Part shown: positions 35,200-47,990 of the stretch, piece after piece
Layout: every line of letters begins with the position of its first letter
How positions within the stretch are numbered: position 1 is the first letter of the stretch
Assembly (NCBI GenBank): GCA_947561585.1
Contig: CANNZV010001828.1
Location: 1 to 64,000 of the forward strand
Length of the DNA: 64,000 nucleotides
From: Caprella mutica
Lineage: Eukaryota; Arthropoda; Malacostraca; Amphipoda; Caprellidae
Direction of reading: 5' to 3'
Translations under genes and position numbers: made by a program
The notes under the pieces: model-generated
Told to the model about the DNA's origin: nothing
The model's database searches: none
The model's input: the letters and a program-made list of their open reading frames with translations, nothing else

Positions 35200-35690
35200 T
35201 GTCTGTGTGTGTGGGACTTTTGTGGGTTTTTGGGAAATCTATGGAATATTTTTGTGGATATTTGTGAGAGAATGGTTGTCTGTTTGTGGATATTTGTGGG
35301 AGAATTACCAGTTTGTGGAGATTTTTGTGGGAGAATTGCCTGTATGAGGATATTTTTGTGAATATTTGTGGGAATATTGCCAGTTTGTGGAGATTTTTGA
35401 GGATATCTGTGGGTGAATAGTTGTCTGTTTGTGGATATTTGTGGGAGAATTACCAGTTTGTGGAGATTTTTGTGGATATCTGTGGGAGAATAATTGTCTG
35501 TTTGTCGATATTTGTGGGAAAATTGCCAGTTTGTGGAGATTTTTGTGGGAGAATTGCCTGTATGAGGATATTTTTGTGAATATTTGTGGGAATATTGCCA
35601 GTTTGTGGAGATTTTTGAGGAGATTTGTGGGAGAATTGCCAGTTTGTGGAGAATTATAACAGACTAAGAAATATTTTTGTGGTTATTTGT
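35200..35690. repeat. Degenerate GT-rich tandem repeat with a unit of about 28-32 bp
   Basis: Units mix GTTTGTGGATATTTGTGGG and AGAATTACCA with related forms. A block starting TGTATGAGGATATTTTTGTG recurs 218 bp later (35341 and 35559). Several short plus ORFs (62-79 codons) come only from the repeat. It is older than most arrays here. Confidence 0.85.
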
Positions 35691-35888
35691 GGGAAAGCTT
35701 CAATTTTTTCGGTGGACCTGTTTGTTCGCAGATTAAAGACTTACGTCGCTATAGTGGGAAGTATAGTCAGATTGTTAGTAATTATGATTCAGAATGTTTA
35801 AAAATACAATAGATTATTTTATTAAATATATCGATAGATTTATCCCACAATTTCTCTTTCGAATAGGTTCTACGTCTTATCAAGTGCA

Positions 35889-36006
35889 GGGTAAGTTTCG
35901 AGTTATCGGGATGTTCCATATTTTCGGTCATGTAATTATTATTATTTCATATTTTTGTTACATGATCAAAAACGTAGAACCGTCCGATAACTCGGAATTT
36001 ACCTGA
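35889..36006. mobile_element. Family B palindromic element (short form)
   Basis: Left GGGTAAGTTTCGAGTTATCG then GGATGTTCCA; right GTAGAACCGTCCGATAACTC then GGAATTTACC. Inner arms TTCGGTCATGTAA and TTACATGATCAAAA pair. About 118 bp with a very short centre. Confidence 0.72.
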
Positions 36007-36080
36007 CGTGTACCAATCATTATATTTAAAAATTATTTCCATTATTAAATATTTAACTCAGATAACAATATTTCTCTGTG

Positions 36081-36437
36081 CAACGTTGCCCCAATATTTA
36101 TTACAATATTGCCCCAATATTTATTACAATATTGCCCCAATATTTATTACAATATTGCTCCAATATTTATTACAATATTACCCCAATATTGCTACAACAT
36201 TGTCCCAATATTGCTACAATATTGCTAAATTATTGCCCCAATATTGCCTCAATATTGTTACAATATTGCCTCAATATTGCCCCAATATTGTTACAACATT
36301 GCCTCAATATTGCTACAATATTGTTACACCATTGTCCCATTATTGTTACAACATTACCCCAATATCGTGACAACATTACCCCAATAATGTTACAGCATTG
36401 TGACAATATTGCAACAACATTGGGGCAATGTTGTCAC
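36081..36437. repeat. 22/23-bp degenerate tandem repeat, inverse relative of the 53858 array
   Basis: Units such as ACAACATTGTCCCAATATTG and CAATATTTATTACAATATTG. The reverse complement of the unit at 53858-56005 (ACAACATTGTCTCAATATTA plus TT) aligns with this unit almost base for base, so the two arrays are the same repeat in opposite orientation. The array ends in a hairpin (GTGACAATATTGC ... GCAATGTTGTCAC, 36400-36437). Confidence 0.88.
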
Positions 36438-36837
36438 AAGAAACATGGCCCCTGCCAAGATACCAACACTCGCCTCCCTCTGTGTAAGTCAATTAATTCC
36501 TCCTAATTATGACGAGAGTTTCAATTAGTGTTTCTAAAGGTGTTGTGTACAGGTGAATTACAGGTAATACTTCTCATTAATAAATGAACATGAACTGACA
36601 ATCACAGATCAAATGTGTTTTCCAGTGTAGACTGATAAGGTGAAACGAATTCGGTGTACTAACCTTTGTAAGCGATATTATTTCTAACATTTTATTCAGT
36701 TTGATTATTAATATTTCAAATAAATTAATCAACATTTTAAATGAAAATAGTAAATTATCAGCTGTGAATTAAATAACGGAAGAAAATTTAAAAAGGATTC
36801 CATCTAGAAAATGCATTAATATATAGAACTAATTATT
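36438..36837. other. AT-rich spacer
   Basis: Nothing recognised. Confidence 0.35.
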
Positions 36838-36927
36838 ATGCCTGCAGGTATCATGGATACGAACTGATACCTGCAGGTGATACCAGTTGGTATCCATGGT
36901 ACCTGTAGGTATCATGGATACGAAGTA
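36838..36927. repeat. Cluster of GGTATC / GATACC palindromes
   Basis: CCTGCAGGTATCATGGATAC, then TGATACCTGCAGGTGATACC, then GGTATCCATGGTACCTGTAG and GTATCATGGATAC form overlapping perfect and near-perfect palindromes. The same motif occurs at 21860-21905, 48110-48155, 56463-56530 and 60725-60765, often beside AATAACGAGTTA and family B arms. Confidence 0.75.
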
Positions 36928-37140
36928 AAATAACGAGTTAGTATTCTCTCCAAAATTTACATTTGTTACTGCGGTTTTTTATATAATAACATATTGAGAT
37001 AATAGTGAGAATACGCAATAATTATCACTCCCAGAAAACACTCAAGAAAGCCTCTTCAAAAAATGATTTCGTGCATTTAGAAAAGTGCCAAATGACAGCA
37101 AAATATTATAGTAATTATTTTTCTAACAGCTTTACTGTGA

Positions 37141-37263
37141 GTGAATGAATGAATGAATATATAGGAAATGAATGAATGAATATATAGGAAATGAATGAAT
37201 ATGTAGGAAATGAATGAATGAATATATAGGAAATGAATGAATATGTAGGAAATGAATGAATTC
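37141..37263. repeat. GAAT-rich tandem repeat, units of 19 and 23 bp
   Basis: Units GAATGAATATGTAGGAAAT (19 bp) and a 23-bp form with one more GAAT. The two forms alternate over about six copies. Confidence 0.9.
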
Positions 37264-39960
37264 ATTCAGTGAAAAGAGAGAGAAAATGAATTTACAACTA
37301 TTTAATAGCAAGCAAGATTTCAAAAACTACGCTTATATGCTCTTTATCATTAAAAAATAATTAATAACAAAGATTCATCATTGTTAACTCTAATTATATT
37401 CCCCAGCCTCTAAATTGTAATTATTTACAATGAATCAACAAGTAAGATTTGCTTGGGGAAATTTTTTCCTATTTTACGGTGCGCCTTAACGTGACTGACT
37501 GGAGTTTTATCCTCTAGCAGCATTTCCCAACAGTAAAACAGTCTTTTCCGGAGAGGAGGGAGTCCATTAGGCACACATTAGGATTACGAACTGCAACTCA
37601 GACTTTTCTCCCCCTACCCCCACCTCTCTAATATCCCCCGTCACATCTCCCCCCCTCCACCCGACTGTCCGTAATTCGCATCCCTCATCCGGCCTCATCT
37701 AGCCTGACCCTTCGAGTAATTTGCGGTCACTGGAAGAAAGCAACCTTACCGTCTTTTTTGAAAAATAAAATACATTAGATTTTAAGTACCTAAATTTGGA
37801 AATAGGTTTCACTCAATTTTTGAAAATCATAATTTTCTCAGCATAGAAAAAATAATTTCATTTTAAGTGCCTAAATCTGGATCTATGATTTTTTTTCAAT
37901 TTATAAAAACAAAGTTTGGCATAGAAAAAATTAGGGATACGATTTCTTGAATTTGAAAAAAATGAAATGCTTGTCTTTTTCCAATAAATAATAGATAGTA
38001 TAGGCAAAATAAACACATACAGTTAAGTAATAGTATTGTACTATCTACTTTCAAGTCAGCCAACATGAGGTTCTAATAACGAAAGTACCAACATAATCTA
38101 CCATAAAGAAACCATGAGGAACAAGAGCCAGCCAGCTTCTTCAGAATACACCCACCCCGTCCACTCTATATTCCTAATGAACGAAAATGAAAGAGTATAC
38201 CTACTTGGCTCTACTTTCGAAGATTAAAAGCAAGCAAAGGGCCTTTTATCCTCACACGGAATAAACAAAGAAGCACGAGAGGAGGTATCAAAACAGAAGA
38301 GCTACTTCTCTCATATATACGCACGGTCAAAGGCCAAAAGAACACTGACACTAAATTGCAGTCAACAATAGATATATCAGGTAGAAGGGTTCAAAGTCAC
38401 ACGTCATCTTAAATAAAAAAAACTCTTTCATATACTTAAAATAAAACTCTCCATCCACCTCTTAAATCGACTTAATTTAGCAGGTGAAAATTTGTGTCTC
38501 AATCAGCAAATTCAGCAATTTTCTATTTTGGGGACATCTATATAGGTAGGTATAGTAATCATTAGAGGTCCAATCACGATCAATTCATCTGGTAATCAGC
38601 CGTTTATCTATTCTCAAAAAACACCATCTATAATTGAACTTCTTTATGATTATTTAATCATGTAGCTAGGTATTAAGAATTAGGAATATTGGCTTTTGGA
38701 AAATTAGGTACTGAAGAAAATTTATTATGATGATTGTTTAGGTACCTATTGAAACAAAATGATATAAAAAACTGTGTAATCGATAATAAAATATATAAGG
38801 TAAATAAGAACGGTAAAATTATATAAATCCAATATATTGAATTCAGATTCTTATTATTATAAGCTGACCAATCGCTATTAAATAAGAAAGAAGATGATCG
38901 TTTTAATTCCTCAATACAGATTGGCTACCAATCACCCACCCTTCCAATTCCCCTTGAAACCCAAGTTCAGTTCACAGAGTTCTGAAGAAGATTACTTCTG
39001 CGAAGTACAATTTGTCGGAGTGTTCGCCATCACATTATAGGTATTGTTCTTGGAGAGAAGTGGCGGCGGCGGGTGTGGTGCCAGCCAGCCATCCAGGCAG
39101 GTTCTGTACGCGTTATATATCCCCTAATCTTTTAAGTAATACTTCAAAAGCTTGATTCGAGCCGTAGTTTCCATTCAGCAAATTGTCTTGGAAGCTCTGG
39201 TCCGGGACGTGAGACAATTTACCTAATGCGTCCCTTCACTTGATGCTATAATGGACTGAGAGAGAGAGAGAGAGAGAGAGATGGACTGGCAGCGCGTGAA
39301 ATACCTAGGTAGCTGAGGGAGTTCTTTGATTGCCTAACTACTTAGCTCTCCCTTTGAAAAAGCACTTAGCTACTACACCTACAACTCTCACTCTATCTTT
39401 CCAATCAACCTCATAATATAATAAAATCTGAAAGGTATATGCTTCTGTTTATGCAATACAATAAATATATACACTGACTATTAATTTTCAAATATTAATG
39501 TCCACTATTCACCCCAATCAATATCAAAATTATTCGTTGTGCAAAAGATATAAAAAACCTATTTCCGAGTTAACCACAAATCAATTCACAACCTCTGATG
39601 TGAGTCATCGCACCGAAAACGCTTTTTCTAATAAATATTATACATTTGATCATAATATTTATTATTCAAAGGTGTGTAAAATTGAGACCAGCTCTTTGAC
39701 CACACGCGCGAAATCACAGCTGAATTAATGCGCGGACGGCACCACATCACACCTCTGACCGAAGAAACCAATGCATATATTTTACACCGAGATGACCACT
39801 TTGAGGCAACTCTAACATTCATTTACGTTATTTCTGCCGCCATGTTTTTATCTATTTTGAATAATCCACTAGTGTGAATATATAGAATACATTGGTTCAG
39901 TAGTTACCACCAATCATTTTCAACACAAGTACTGAAACTAAAATAGACTATCAGACAAGA
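37264..39960. other. Gene-free stretch with a GA microsatellite
   Basis: No credible gene. A GA run lies at 39257-39281. Less AT-rich patches at 37470-37740 and 38930-39330 could be conserved non-coding DNA. Small ORFs at 39498-39728 (plus) and 39628-39822 (minus) overlap on opposite strands and are unassigned. Confidence 0.35.
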
Positions 39961-40034
39961 AGTTATGGTGGGCTGGAAGGGAAAAAAGTGGGTTCTATCT
40001 CAATCTTCGATGGCCCTCCATAACTTTCTCTCAA
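39961..40034. repeat. Family E hairpin
   Basis: AGTTATGGTGGGCTGGAAGG on the left faces TCAATCTTCGATGGCCCTCC then ATAACTTTCTC on the right. Confidence 0.7.
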
Positions 40035-40117
40035 AGACGTTATAGGATGACTCAAGTAATCAAAGAATAAAATTAATTGTTTTAAGGAATGAAATCTCGT
40101 AGATTTAGAACAATCCA

Positions 40118-40260
40118 GAGAAAAACTTACGGTGGGGCCATATAAGAACAAGAGGGGTAGTTATGGTTGGTCCATAGATGATTAAGAGGGTAAAGTTAAG
40201 GTGGGCCCAGAGAAGATTAAGAGTGCAACCCTGATAATCTTCTATGGCCCAGCAACAAAG
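40118..40260. repeat. Family E cluster: three left arms and one right arm
   Basis: ACTTACGGTGGGGCCATATA, AGTTATGGTTGGTCCATAG and AAGTTAAGGTGGGCCCAGAG precede GATAATCTTCTATGGCCCAG. The left arm has multiplied in tandem while the right has not. Confidence 0.7.
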
Positions 40261-40924
40261 TCATCTCTAAATAACAATGGTATCCTTTATCAAAAATCTA
40301 CAAACTCTTCTTTCATCAGTCAATTCAGATTAATATTGCAATGTAACTTAACGTATAGAACGTACAATGAGTTGAATTTTTGCCAATTCATGATGATAAT
40401 TAGGCAGTTACTTTTTCGTTAGCTACCTAGAAGCACCTGTTCTTCATAAAGATCAATAGCCTTCTCATTTACTAACACAATCCTAACAAACCTAATTAGC
40501 GCAACTTTTAACGCCGACTATAGCAAATTTCACCGATCCGTTTAAAATAGAATCGCATTTCAGCGATACATTAAACTAAACAACAATGAGAAACAAACCT
40601 ACGCCACTTTTACAAACCCTGACGATAATATAATCTCCCCATTCCCCCAGTCAATACACTCATTGAATCTTATACTGTTTGAGCACTCCCTCCACCTCTT
40701 TTCAAATCCCCCCATATGAGAAAAAGCCCCCCAAAAGCCCCCATCACTCCCGCTGAACAATCTACTGTGCCAAAAATCCCATTAATTAGACATCCGCTTA
40801 ATTAAACCTATATAAACAATTAAAAAAGCCATTTCATTAGCAGCATAATTAGGAACTCTTCATACGTAAAAAGCACTAACTCTAAAAATCACGATGCCAA
40901 TTTGATGGAGATTGAAGTCTAGGG
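40261..40924. other. Gene-free spacer
   Basis: No recognised gene. A 73-codon plus ORF (40201-40422) begins inside the E cluster and is unassigned. Confidence 0.3.
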
Positions 40925-43900
40925 ATAGAACGTCAACAGGACCTAATAGAACATCAACAGGACCTGATAGAACGTCAACAGGACCTGATAGAACGTCAAC
41001 AGGACTAGATAGAACGTCAACAGGACCTAATAGAACGTCAACAAGACTAGATAGAACGTCAACAGGACCTGATAGAACGTCAACAGGACTAGATAGAACG
41101 TCAACAGGACTAGATAGAACGTCAACAGGACTAGATAGAATGTCAACAGGACAAGATAGAACGTCAACAGGACCTAATAGAACGTCAACAGGACTAGATA
41201 GAATGTCAACAGGACTAGATAGAACGTCAACAGGAACTAATAGAACGTCAACAGGACTAGATAGAACATCAGCAGGACTAGATAGAACGTCAATAGGTCT
41301 TAATAGAACGTCATTAGGCAAGATAGAACGTCAACAGGAACTGATAGAACGTCAACAGGACCTGATAGAACGTCAACAGGACCTGATAGAACGTCAACAG
41401 GGCCTGATAGAACGTCAACAGGAACTAATAGAACGTCAACAGGACTAGATAGAACGTCAACAGGAACTAATAGAACGTCAACAGGACTAGATAGAACGTC
41501 AATAGGACCTAATAGAACGTCATCAGGCAAGATAGAACGTCAACAGGAACTGATAGAACGTCAACAGGACCTGATAGAACGTCAACAGGACCTGATAGAA
41601 CGTCAACAGGACCTGATAGAACGTCAACAGGGCCTGATAGAACGTCAATAGGACCTAATAGAACGTCATCAGGCAAGATAGAACGTCAACAGGAACTGAT
41701 AGAACGTCAACAGGACTAGATAGAACGTCAACAGGACTAGATAGAACGTCAACAGCACTATATAGAACGTCAACAGGACTAGATAGAACGTCAACAGGAA
41801 TAGATAGAACGTCAACAGGACTAGATAGAACGTCAACAGGAATAGATAGAAAGTTAACTGAACTAAATAGAACGTCAACAGGACTAGATAAAACGTCAAC
41901 AGGACCAGATAGAACGTCAACAGGACTAGATAGAACGTCAACAGGAATAGATAGAAAGTTAACTGAACTAAATAGAACGTCCACAGGACCTAATAGAACG
42001 TCAACAGGACTAGATAGAATGTCAACAGGACTAGATAGAACGTCAACAGACAAGATAGAACGTCAACAAGACTATATAGAACGTCAACATAACTAGATAG
42101 AACGTCAACAGGAATAGATAGAACATCAACAGGACTAGATAGAACGTCAACAGAAAAGATAGAACGTCAACAGGACCGGATAGAACGTCAATGAGACATG
42201 ATAGAACGTCAACGAGACATGATAGAACATCAACAGGACTAGATAGAACGCCAACAGGACTAGATAGAACGTCAACAGGACTAGATAGAACGTCAACAGG
42301 ACTAGATAGAACGTCAACAGGACTAGATAGAACGTCAACAGGACCTGATAGAACGTCAACAGGACTAGATAGAACGTCAACAGGACTAGATTGAACGTCA
42401 ACAGGACTAGATAGAACGTCAACAGGACCTGATAAAACGTCAACAGGCAAGATAGAACGTCAACAGGACCGGATAGAACGTCAACGGGACATTATAGAAC
42501 GTCAACAGGACCAGATAGAACGTCATCAGGACTAGATAAAACGTCAACAGATCTAGATAGAACGTCAAAAACACTAAATAGAACATCAACAAGTATAGAT
42601 GAGGACTATAAAACGTCAACAAGTATAGATGAGAACTATAGAACGTCAACAAGTGTAGATGAGGTCTATAGAACGTCAACAAGTATAGATGGCGATTATA
42701 GAACGTCAACAGGACCTAATAGAACATCAACAGGACCTGATAGAACGTCAACAGGACCTGATAGAACGTCAACAGGACTAGATAGAACGTCAACAGGACC
42801 TAATAGAACGTCAACAAGACTAGATAGAACGTCAACAGGACCTGATAGAACGTCAACAGGACTAGATAGAACGTCAACAGGACTAGATAGAACGTCAACA
42901 GGACTAGATAGAATGTCAACAGGACAAGATAGAACGTCAACAGGACCTAATAGAACGTCAACAGGACTAGATAGAATGTCAACAGGACTAGATAGAACGT
43001 CAACAGGAACTAATAGAACGTCAACAGGACTAGATAGAACATCAGCAGGACTAGATAGAACGTCAATAGGTCTTAATAGAACGTCATTAGGCAAGATAGA
43101 ACGTCAACAGGAACTGATAGAACGTCAACAGGACCTGATAGAACGTCAACAGGACCTGATAGAACGTCAACAGGGCCTGATAGAACGTCAACAGGAACTA
43201 ATAGAACGTCAACAGGACTAGATAGAACGTCAACAGGAACTAATAGAACGTCAACAGGACTAGATAGAACGTCAATAGGACCTAATAGAACGTCATCAGG
43301 CAAGATAGAACGTCAACAGGAACTGATAGAACGTCAACAGGACCTGATAGAACGTCAACAGGACCTGATAGAACGTCAACAGGACCTGATAGAACGTCAA
43401 CAGGGCCTGATAGAACGTCAATAGGACCTAATAGAACGTCATCAGGCAAGATAGAACGTCAGCAGGAACTGATAGAACGTCAACAGGACTAGATAGAACG
43501 TCAACAGGACTAGATAGAACGTCAACAGCACTATATAGAACGTCAACAGGACTAGATAGAACGTCAACAGGAATAGATAGAACGTCAACAGGACTAGATA
43601 GAACGTCAACAGGAATAGATAGAAAGTTAACTGAACTAAATAGAACGTCAACAGGACTAGATAAAACGTCAACAGAACCAGATAGAACGTCAACAGGACT
43701 AGATAGAACGTCAACAGGAATAGATAGAAAGTTAACTGAACTAAATAGAACGTCCACAGGACCTAATAGAACGTCAACAGGACTAGATAGAATGTCAACA
43801 GGACTAGATAGAACGTCAACAGACAAGATAGAACGTCAACAAGACTATATAGAACGTCAACATAACTAGATAGAACGTCAACAGGAATAGATAGAACATC

Positions 43901-44515
43901 AACAGGACTAGATAGAACGTCAACAGAAAAGATAGAACGTCAACAGGACCGGATAGAACGTCAATGAGACATGATAGAACGTCAACGAGACATGATAGAA
44001 CATCAACAGGACTAGATAGAACGTCAACAGGACTAGATAGAACGTCAACAGGACTAGATAGAACGTCAACAGGACTAGATAGAACGTCAACAGGACTAGA
44101 TAGAACGTCAACAGGACCTGATAGAACGTCAACAGGACTAGATAGAACGTCAACAGGACTAGATAGAACGTCAACAGGACTAGATTGAACGTCAACAGGA
44201 CTAAATAGAACGTCAACAGGACCTGATAAAACGTCAACAGGCAAGATAGAACGTCAACAGGACCGGATAGAACGTCAACGGGACATTATAGAACGTCAAC
44301 AGGACCAGATAGAACGTCATCAGGACTAGATAAAACGTCAACAGATCTAGATAGAACGTCAAAAACACTAAATAGAACATCAACAAGTATAGATGAGGAC
44401 TATAAAACGTCAACAAGTATAGATGAGAACTATAGAACGTCAACAAGTGTAGATGAGGTCTATAGAACGTCAACAAGTATAGATGGCGATTATAGAACGT
44501 CAACAGGACTAGATA
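40925..44515. repeat. 21-bp tandem repeat, two near-identical 1.77-1.79 kb blocks
   Basis: Unit TAGAACGTCAACAGGACTAG plus A. Block 1 (about 40926-42702) is repeated by block 2 (about 42703-44496) unit by unit: five landmarks (ACCTAATAGAACATC, TCATTAGGCA, AAGTTAACTG, CATAACTAG, ATGAGACATG) are displaced by exactly 1773 bp, and later ones by 1794 after one extra unit in block 2. Single-base differences are few. Each block ends with four 30-bp units like those at 44515-46153. Open frames on both strands (up to 178 codons plus, 142 minus) are by-products of the 21-bp period. Confidence 0.95.
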
Positions 44516-46153
44516 GAACGTCAACAACACTAAATAGAACATCAACAAGTATAGATGAGGACTATAGAACGTCAACAAGTGTAGATGAGGACTATAGAAC
44601 GTCAACAAGTATAGATGAGGACTATAGAACGTCAACAAGTGTAGATGAGGACTATAGAACGTTAACAAGTGTAGATGAGGACTATAGAACGTTAACAAGT
44701 GTAGATGAGGACTATAGAACGTCAACAAGTATAGATGAGGACTATAGAACGTCAACAAGTGTAGATGAGGACTATAGAACGTCAACAAGTGTAGATGAGG
44801 ACTATAGAACGTCAACAAGTGTAGATGAGGACTATAGAACGTCAACAAGTATAGATGAGGACTATAGAACGTCAACAAGTGTAGATGAGGACTATAGAAC
44901 GTCAACAAGTGTAGATGAGGACTATAGAACGTCAATAAGTATAGATGAGGACTATAGAACGTCAACAAGTGTAGATGAGGACTATAGAACGTCAACAAGT
45001 GTAGATGAGGACTATAGAACGTCAACAAGTGTAGATGAGGACTATAGAACGTCAACAAGTGTAGATGAGGACTATAGAACGTCAACAAGTGTAGATGAGG
45101 ACTATAGAACGTCAACAAGTATAGATGAGGACATAGAACGTCAACAAGTGTAGATGAGGACTATAGAACGTCAACAAGTATAGATGAGGACTATAGAACG
45201 TCAACAAGTGTAGATGAGGACTATAGAACGTCAACAAGTGTAGATGAGGACTATAGAACGTCAACAAGTGTAGATGAGGACTATAGAACGTCAACAAGTA
45301 TAGATGAGGACTATAGAACGTCAACAAGTGTAGATGAGGACTATAGAACGTCAACAAGTGTAGATGAGGACTATAGAACGTCAACAAGTATAGATGAGGA
45401 CTATAGAACGTCAACAAGTGTAGATGAGGACTATAGAACGTCAACAAGTGTAGATGAGGACTATAGAACGTCAACAAGTGTAGATGAGGACTATAGAACG
45501 TCAACAAGTGTAGATGAGGACTATAGAACGTCAACAAGTGTAGATGAGGACTATAGAACTTCAACAAGTATAGATGAGGACATAGAACGTCAACAAGTGT
45601 AGATGAGGACTATAGAACGTCAACAAGTGTAGATGAGGACTATAGAACGTCAACAAGTATAGATGAGGACTATAGAACGTCATCAGGTGTAAATGAGGAC
45701 TATAGAACGTCATCAGGTGTAGATGGGAACTATAGAACGTCATCAGGTGTAAATGAGGACTATAGAACGTCAACAAGTGTAGATGAGGACTATAGAACGT
45801 CAACAAGTGTAGATGAGGACTATAGAACGTCAACAAGTGTAGATGAGGACTATAGAACGTCAACAAGTATAGATGAGGACTATAGAACGTCAACAAGTGT
45901 AGATGAGGACTATAGAACGTCAACAAGTGTAGATGAGGACTATAGAACGTCAACAAGTGTAGATGAGGACTATAGAACGTCAAAAAGTATAGATGAGGAC
46001 TATAGAACGTCAACAAGTGTAGATGAGATCTATTGAACGTCATCAGGTGTAAATGAGGACTATAGAACGTCAACAAGTGTAGATGAGATCTATTGAACGT
46101 CATCAGGTGTAAATGAGGACTATAGAACGTCAACAAGTGTAGATAAGGACTAT
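44515..46153. repeat. 30-bp tandem repeat, about 54 copies
   Basis: Unit contains AGAACGTCAACAAGTGTAG then ATGAGGACTAT. It shares AGAACGTCAACA with the adjacent 21-bp unit and continues directly from it. Main variation is GTGTAG/GTATAG. A single-base deletion (GAGGACATAG) appears at 45129 and 45578, about 449 bp apart, marking a block duplication. The minus strand is open (151-300 codons). Its distal end abuts a transposase relic. Confidence 0.95.
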
Positions 46154-46154
46154 G

Positions 46155-46804
46155 GGATAAAAAAGGGCATCTACTTTCTAAAGAAACCAAAAACAAAAGT
46201 CCACTGGGTTCAGGTCTAATAACAGGATAAAGCTCTTTGTTCCAGAAACGTGGAAAATGGTCCTGGAACTGTTTGGGAGTATTCTTTAGAGATGGTGCGC
46301 CGTGTTGTTGGAAGGTGAACGGCTTGGCGTCGAATTGTCCTTTGGCTTCTTGAAGTTCAGGAAATAAAACAGTTTCAATATTCAAATCTGTGTACACTTT
46401 TGCACCTTTTGCAACAAAAATGAAGAGAGACTTCCATGTTCTGGATATGGCCGCCCTCACCATGGCAGGAGAAGGTTTCAGACGTCTGAAGAACGTTTTT
46501 ATCGAGCCAGGAAAATCTGCAAATGATTTAGAAAAATCTTAGTCTTTCCAGTCTCTTGTCATTTTATAGGTCATCTTTTTGAGAGGTGACAGCTATAAAT
46601 CTGTCTTAATAAAGTTTCTAATTTTCTTCTCAATCACATTCATTCCACGGGCCATTTTCTTTGTGTATTTCTGTGTGTTGCACTGGTTTCGGACTTTGAT
46701 AGATGTAACGACTCTAAATAGCGGTCTTCCACTTGGATTTTCTTCTTGGATCTTCCACCAGATCTTCCACTTGGTCTTTGATCTGCGGTCTTTCTAGGAC
46801 GAAC
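46155..46804 (-). pseudogene. Tc1/mariner-type transposase relic
   Basis: Read on the minus strand, 46463-46160 encodes a segment resembling the catalytic core of Tc1-like transposases: a SRTWKSLFIFVAKGAK strand followed by FTFQQHGAPS and a later region where WPPSSPDLNP-type sequence is expected. In functional relatives the FQQ motif is normally followed by the catalytic Asp of DGAP; here it is His, so the protein would be inactive. Upstream, about 46663-46590, another frame gives MARGMNVIEKKIRNF, matching the helix-turn-helix region. Stops and frame changes separate the two parts, and the segment that should carry the first catalytic Asp seems to be missing. The open frame then runs into the 30-bp array, which is not part of the gene. 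Homology is recognised by eye. Confidence 0.75.
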
Positions 46805-46891
46805 AGTGGATGTTAAGTAGATATTGAAGGTTTAAGAAGCTTCACTATCTCACGTTTATCTCTCGTACTTGGTATTGAAGCTTAGTCATGT

Positions 46892-47471
46892 TAAACTAGA
46901 TTATGTGCACTCGGTAGATCGCATAACTTCGCCTCCGCTTTGACTCGTTCTCTCCCAAAATTCAAGAAACTGCTAACCAACCAATCGTCCCACCAAGTTT
47001 CATGCAATTTGGTACGATACTTTTTGAGTTATTGAGTTATAAATGACCTTGACCTTGACCTTCACCGGATCTCTCTTAAAATTCTACCAGATGGTTCCTG
47101 GACATTGTCCAATTGCATCATAAAATTTCAGACAATTTGGTTGAATACTTTTTGATTTATTGAGCTACCAATGGCCTTGACCTTTATCTTTGACCCGATC
47201 GCTACCAAAATCTAACAAAATGGTTCATGTATATTAACCAATCGTCCACCAAGTTTCATGCAATATGGTTCAATACTTTTTGAGTTATAAAGGACCATGA
47301 CCTTGACCTTTGATCGGGTCACTCCCAAAATTCTACCAGCAGGTTCGTGGACATTGACCAATCGTCCTACCAAATTTTAGTCAATTTGGCTCAATACTTT
47401 ATGACTTATGCGAATAACAAGATGACAAATAAAGGAATGCCGCCTAAAATATAATCTTCCGCTTTCTGCAA
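46892..47471 (+). mobile_element. SINE-like repeat, long copy (4 modules)
   Basis: It starts with TAAACTAGATTATGTGCACT then CGGTAGATCGC, resembling a tRNA A box, and GACTCGTTCTCTCCC about 35 bp on is like a B box. Then follow four modules of about 121-128 bp, each with AAGTTTCATGCAATTTGG, AATACTTTTTGAGTTAT, GACCTTGACC and CCCAAAATTCTACC. The tail has GCGAATAACAAGATGACAAA. Other copies at 58327 and 63244 have one and two modules. The tRNA-derived nature is inferred from the box-like motifs. Confidence 0.7.
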
Positions 47472-47788
47472 AGGTAATAAATGATCAAATTTGAAATATG
47501 AGGTTTGTTATATTTCATATCACTGAAAGCATAATTCACATAGGTATTTTAACAATCATTAAATAGAATGTTAAAATTTTATTAAGGATTTCGTCTTCAC
47601 CCTGTATTTCAATATAAGTAAGCAGGTTAAGATGTTGACACTAATTTATTGGCTGAATTATTTAATTTATTTATAAGTTTTTCGATCTAATATCTTGAAA
47701 ATAAATCAATTGTGAATATTCCATATTTTAAAGACTATTACCCTTTAAAATAAAAACTTCAAATACTCTAAAACATAAGTGCAGTAAT
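47472..47788. other. AT-rich spacer
   Basis: Nothing recognised. Confidence 0.35.
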
Positions 47789-47990
47789 CAGTCCTCTATA
47801 GTGAATGTAAAGGCCTGAGTAAGAGAACTACCCTAAATAGTAGACAAATTTTCTTCAGTCTGCCATAACATGGCAATTCGTTTTCTAAAACTTATAGCTA
47901 TTCATGGCAGACGAGAGAAAATTTGTTCAATATACAGGCTACTTCCTTATACTCAGGACTCTTCACTCACTATAGAGAATTTCTAACTAG
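47789..47990. mobile_element. Family C palindromic element, copy 3
   Basis: Ends CAGTCCTCTATAGTGAATG and CACTCACTATAGAGAATTT. Further paired arms are GGCCTGAGTAAG / CTTATACTCAGGACT, CAAATTTTCTTCAGTCTGC / GCAGACGAGAGAAAATTTG and CCATAACATGGC. About 200 bp. Confidence 0.75.

Noticed and set aside
40860..45567. ORFs on both strands across the 21-bp and 30-bp arrays
   Set aside because: Periods divisible by 3 keep frames open on both strands; no non-repeat coding sequence is attached.
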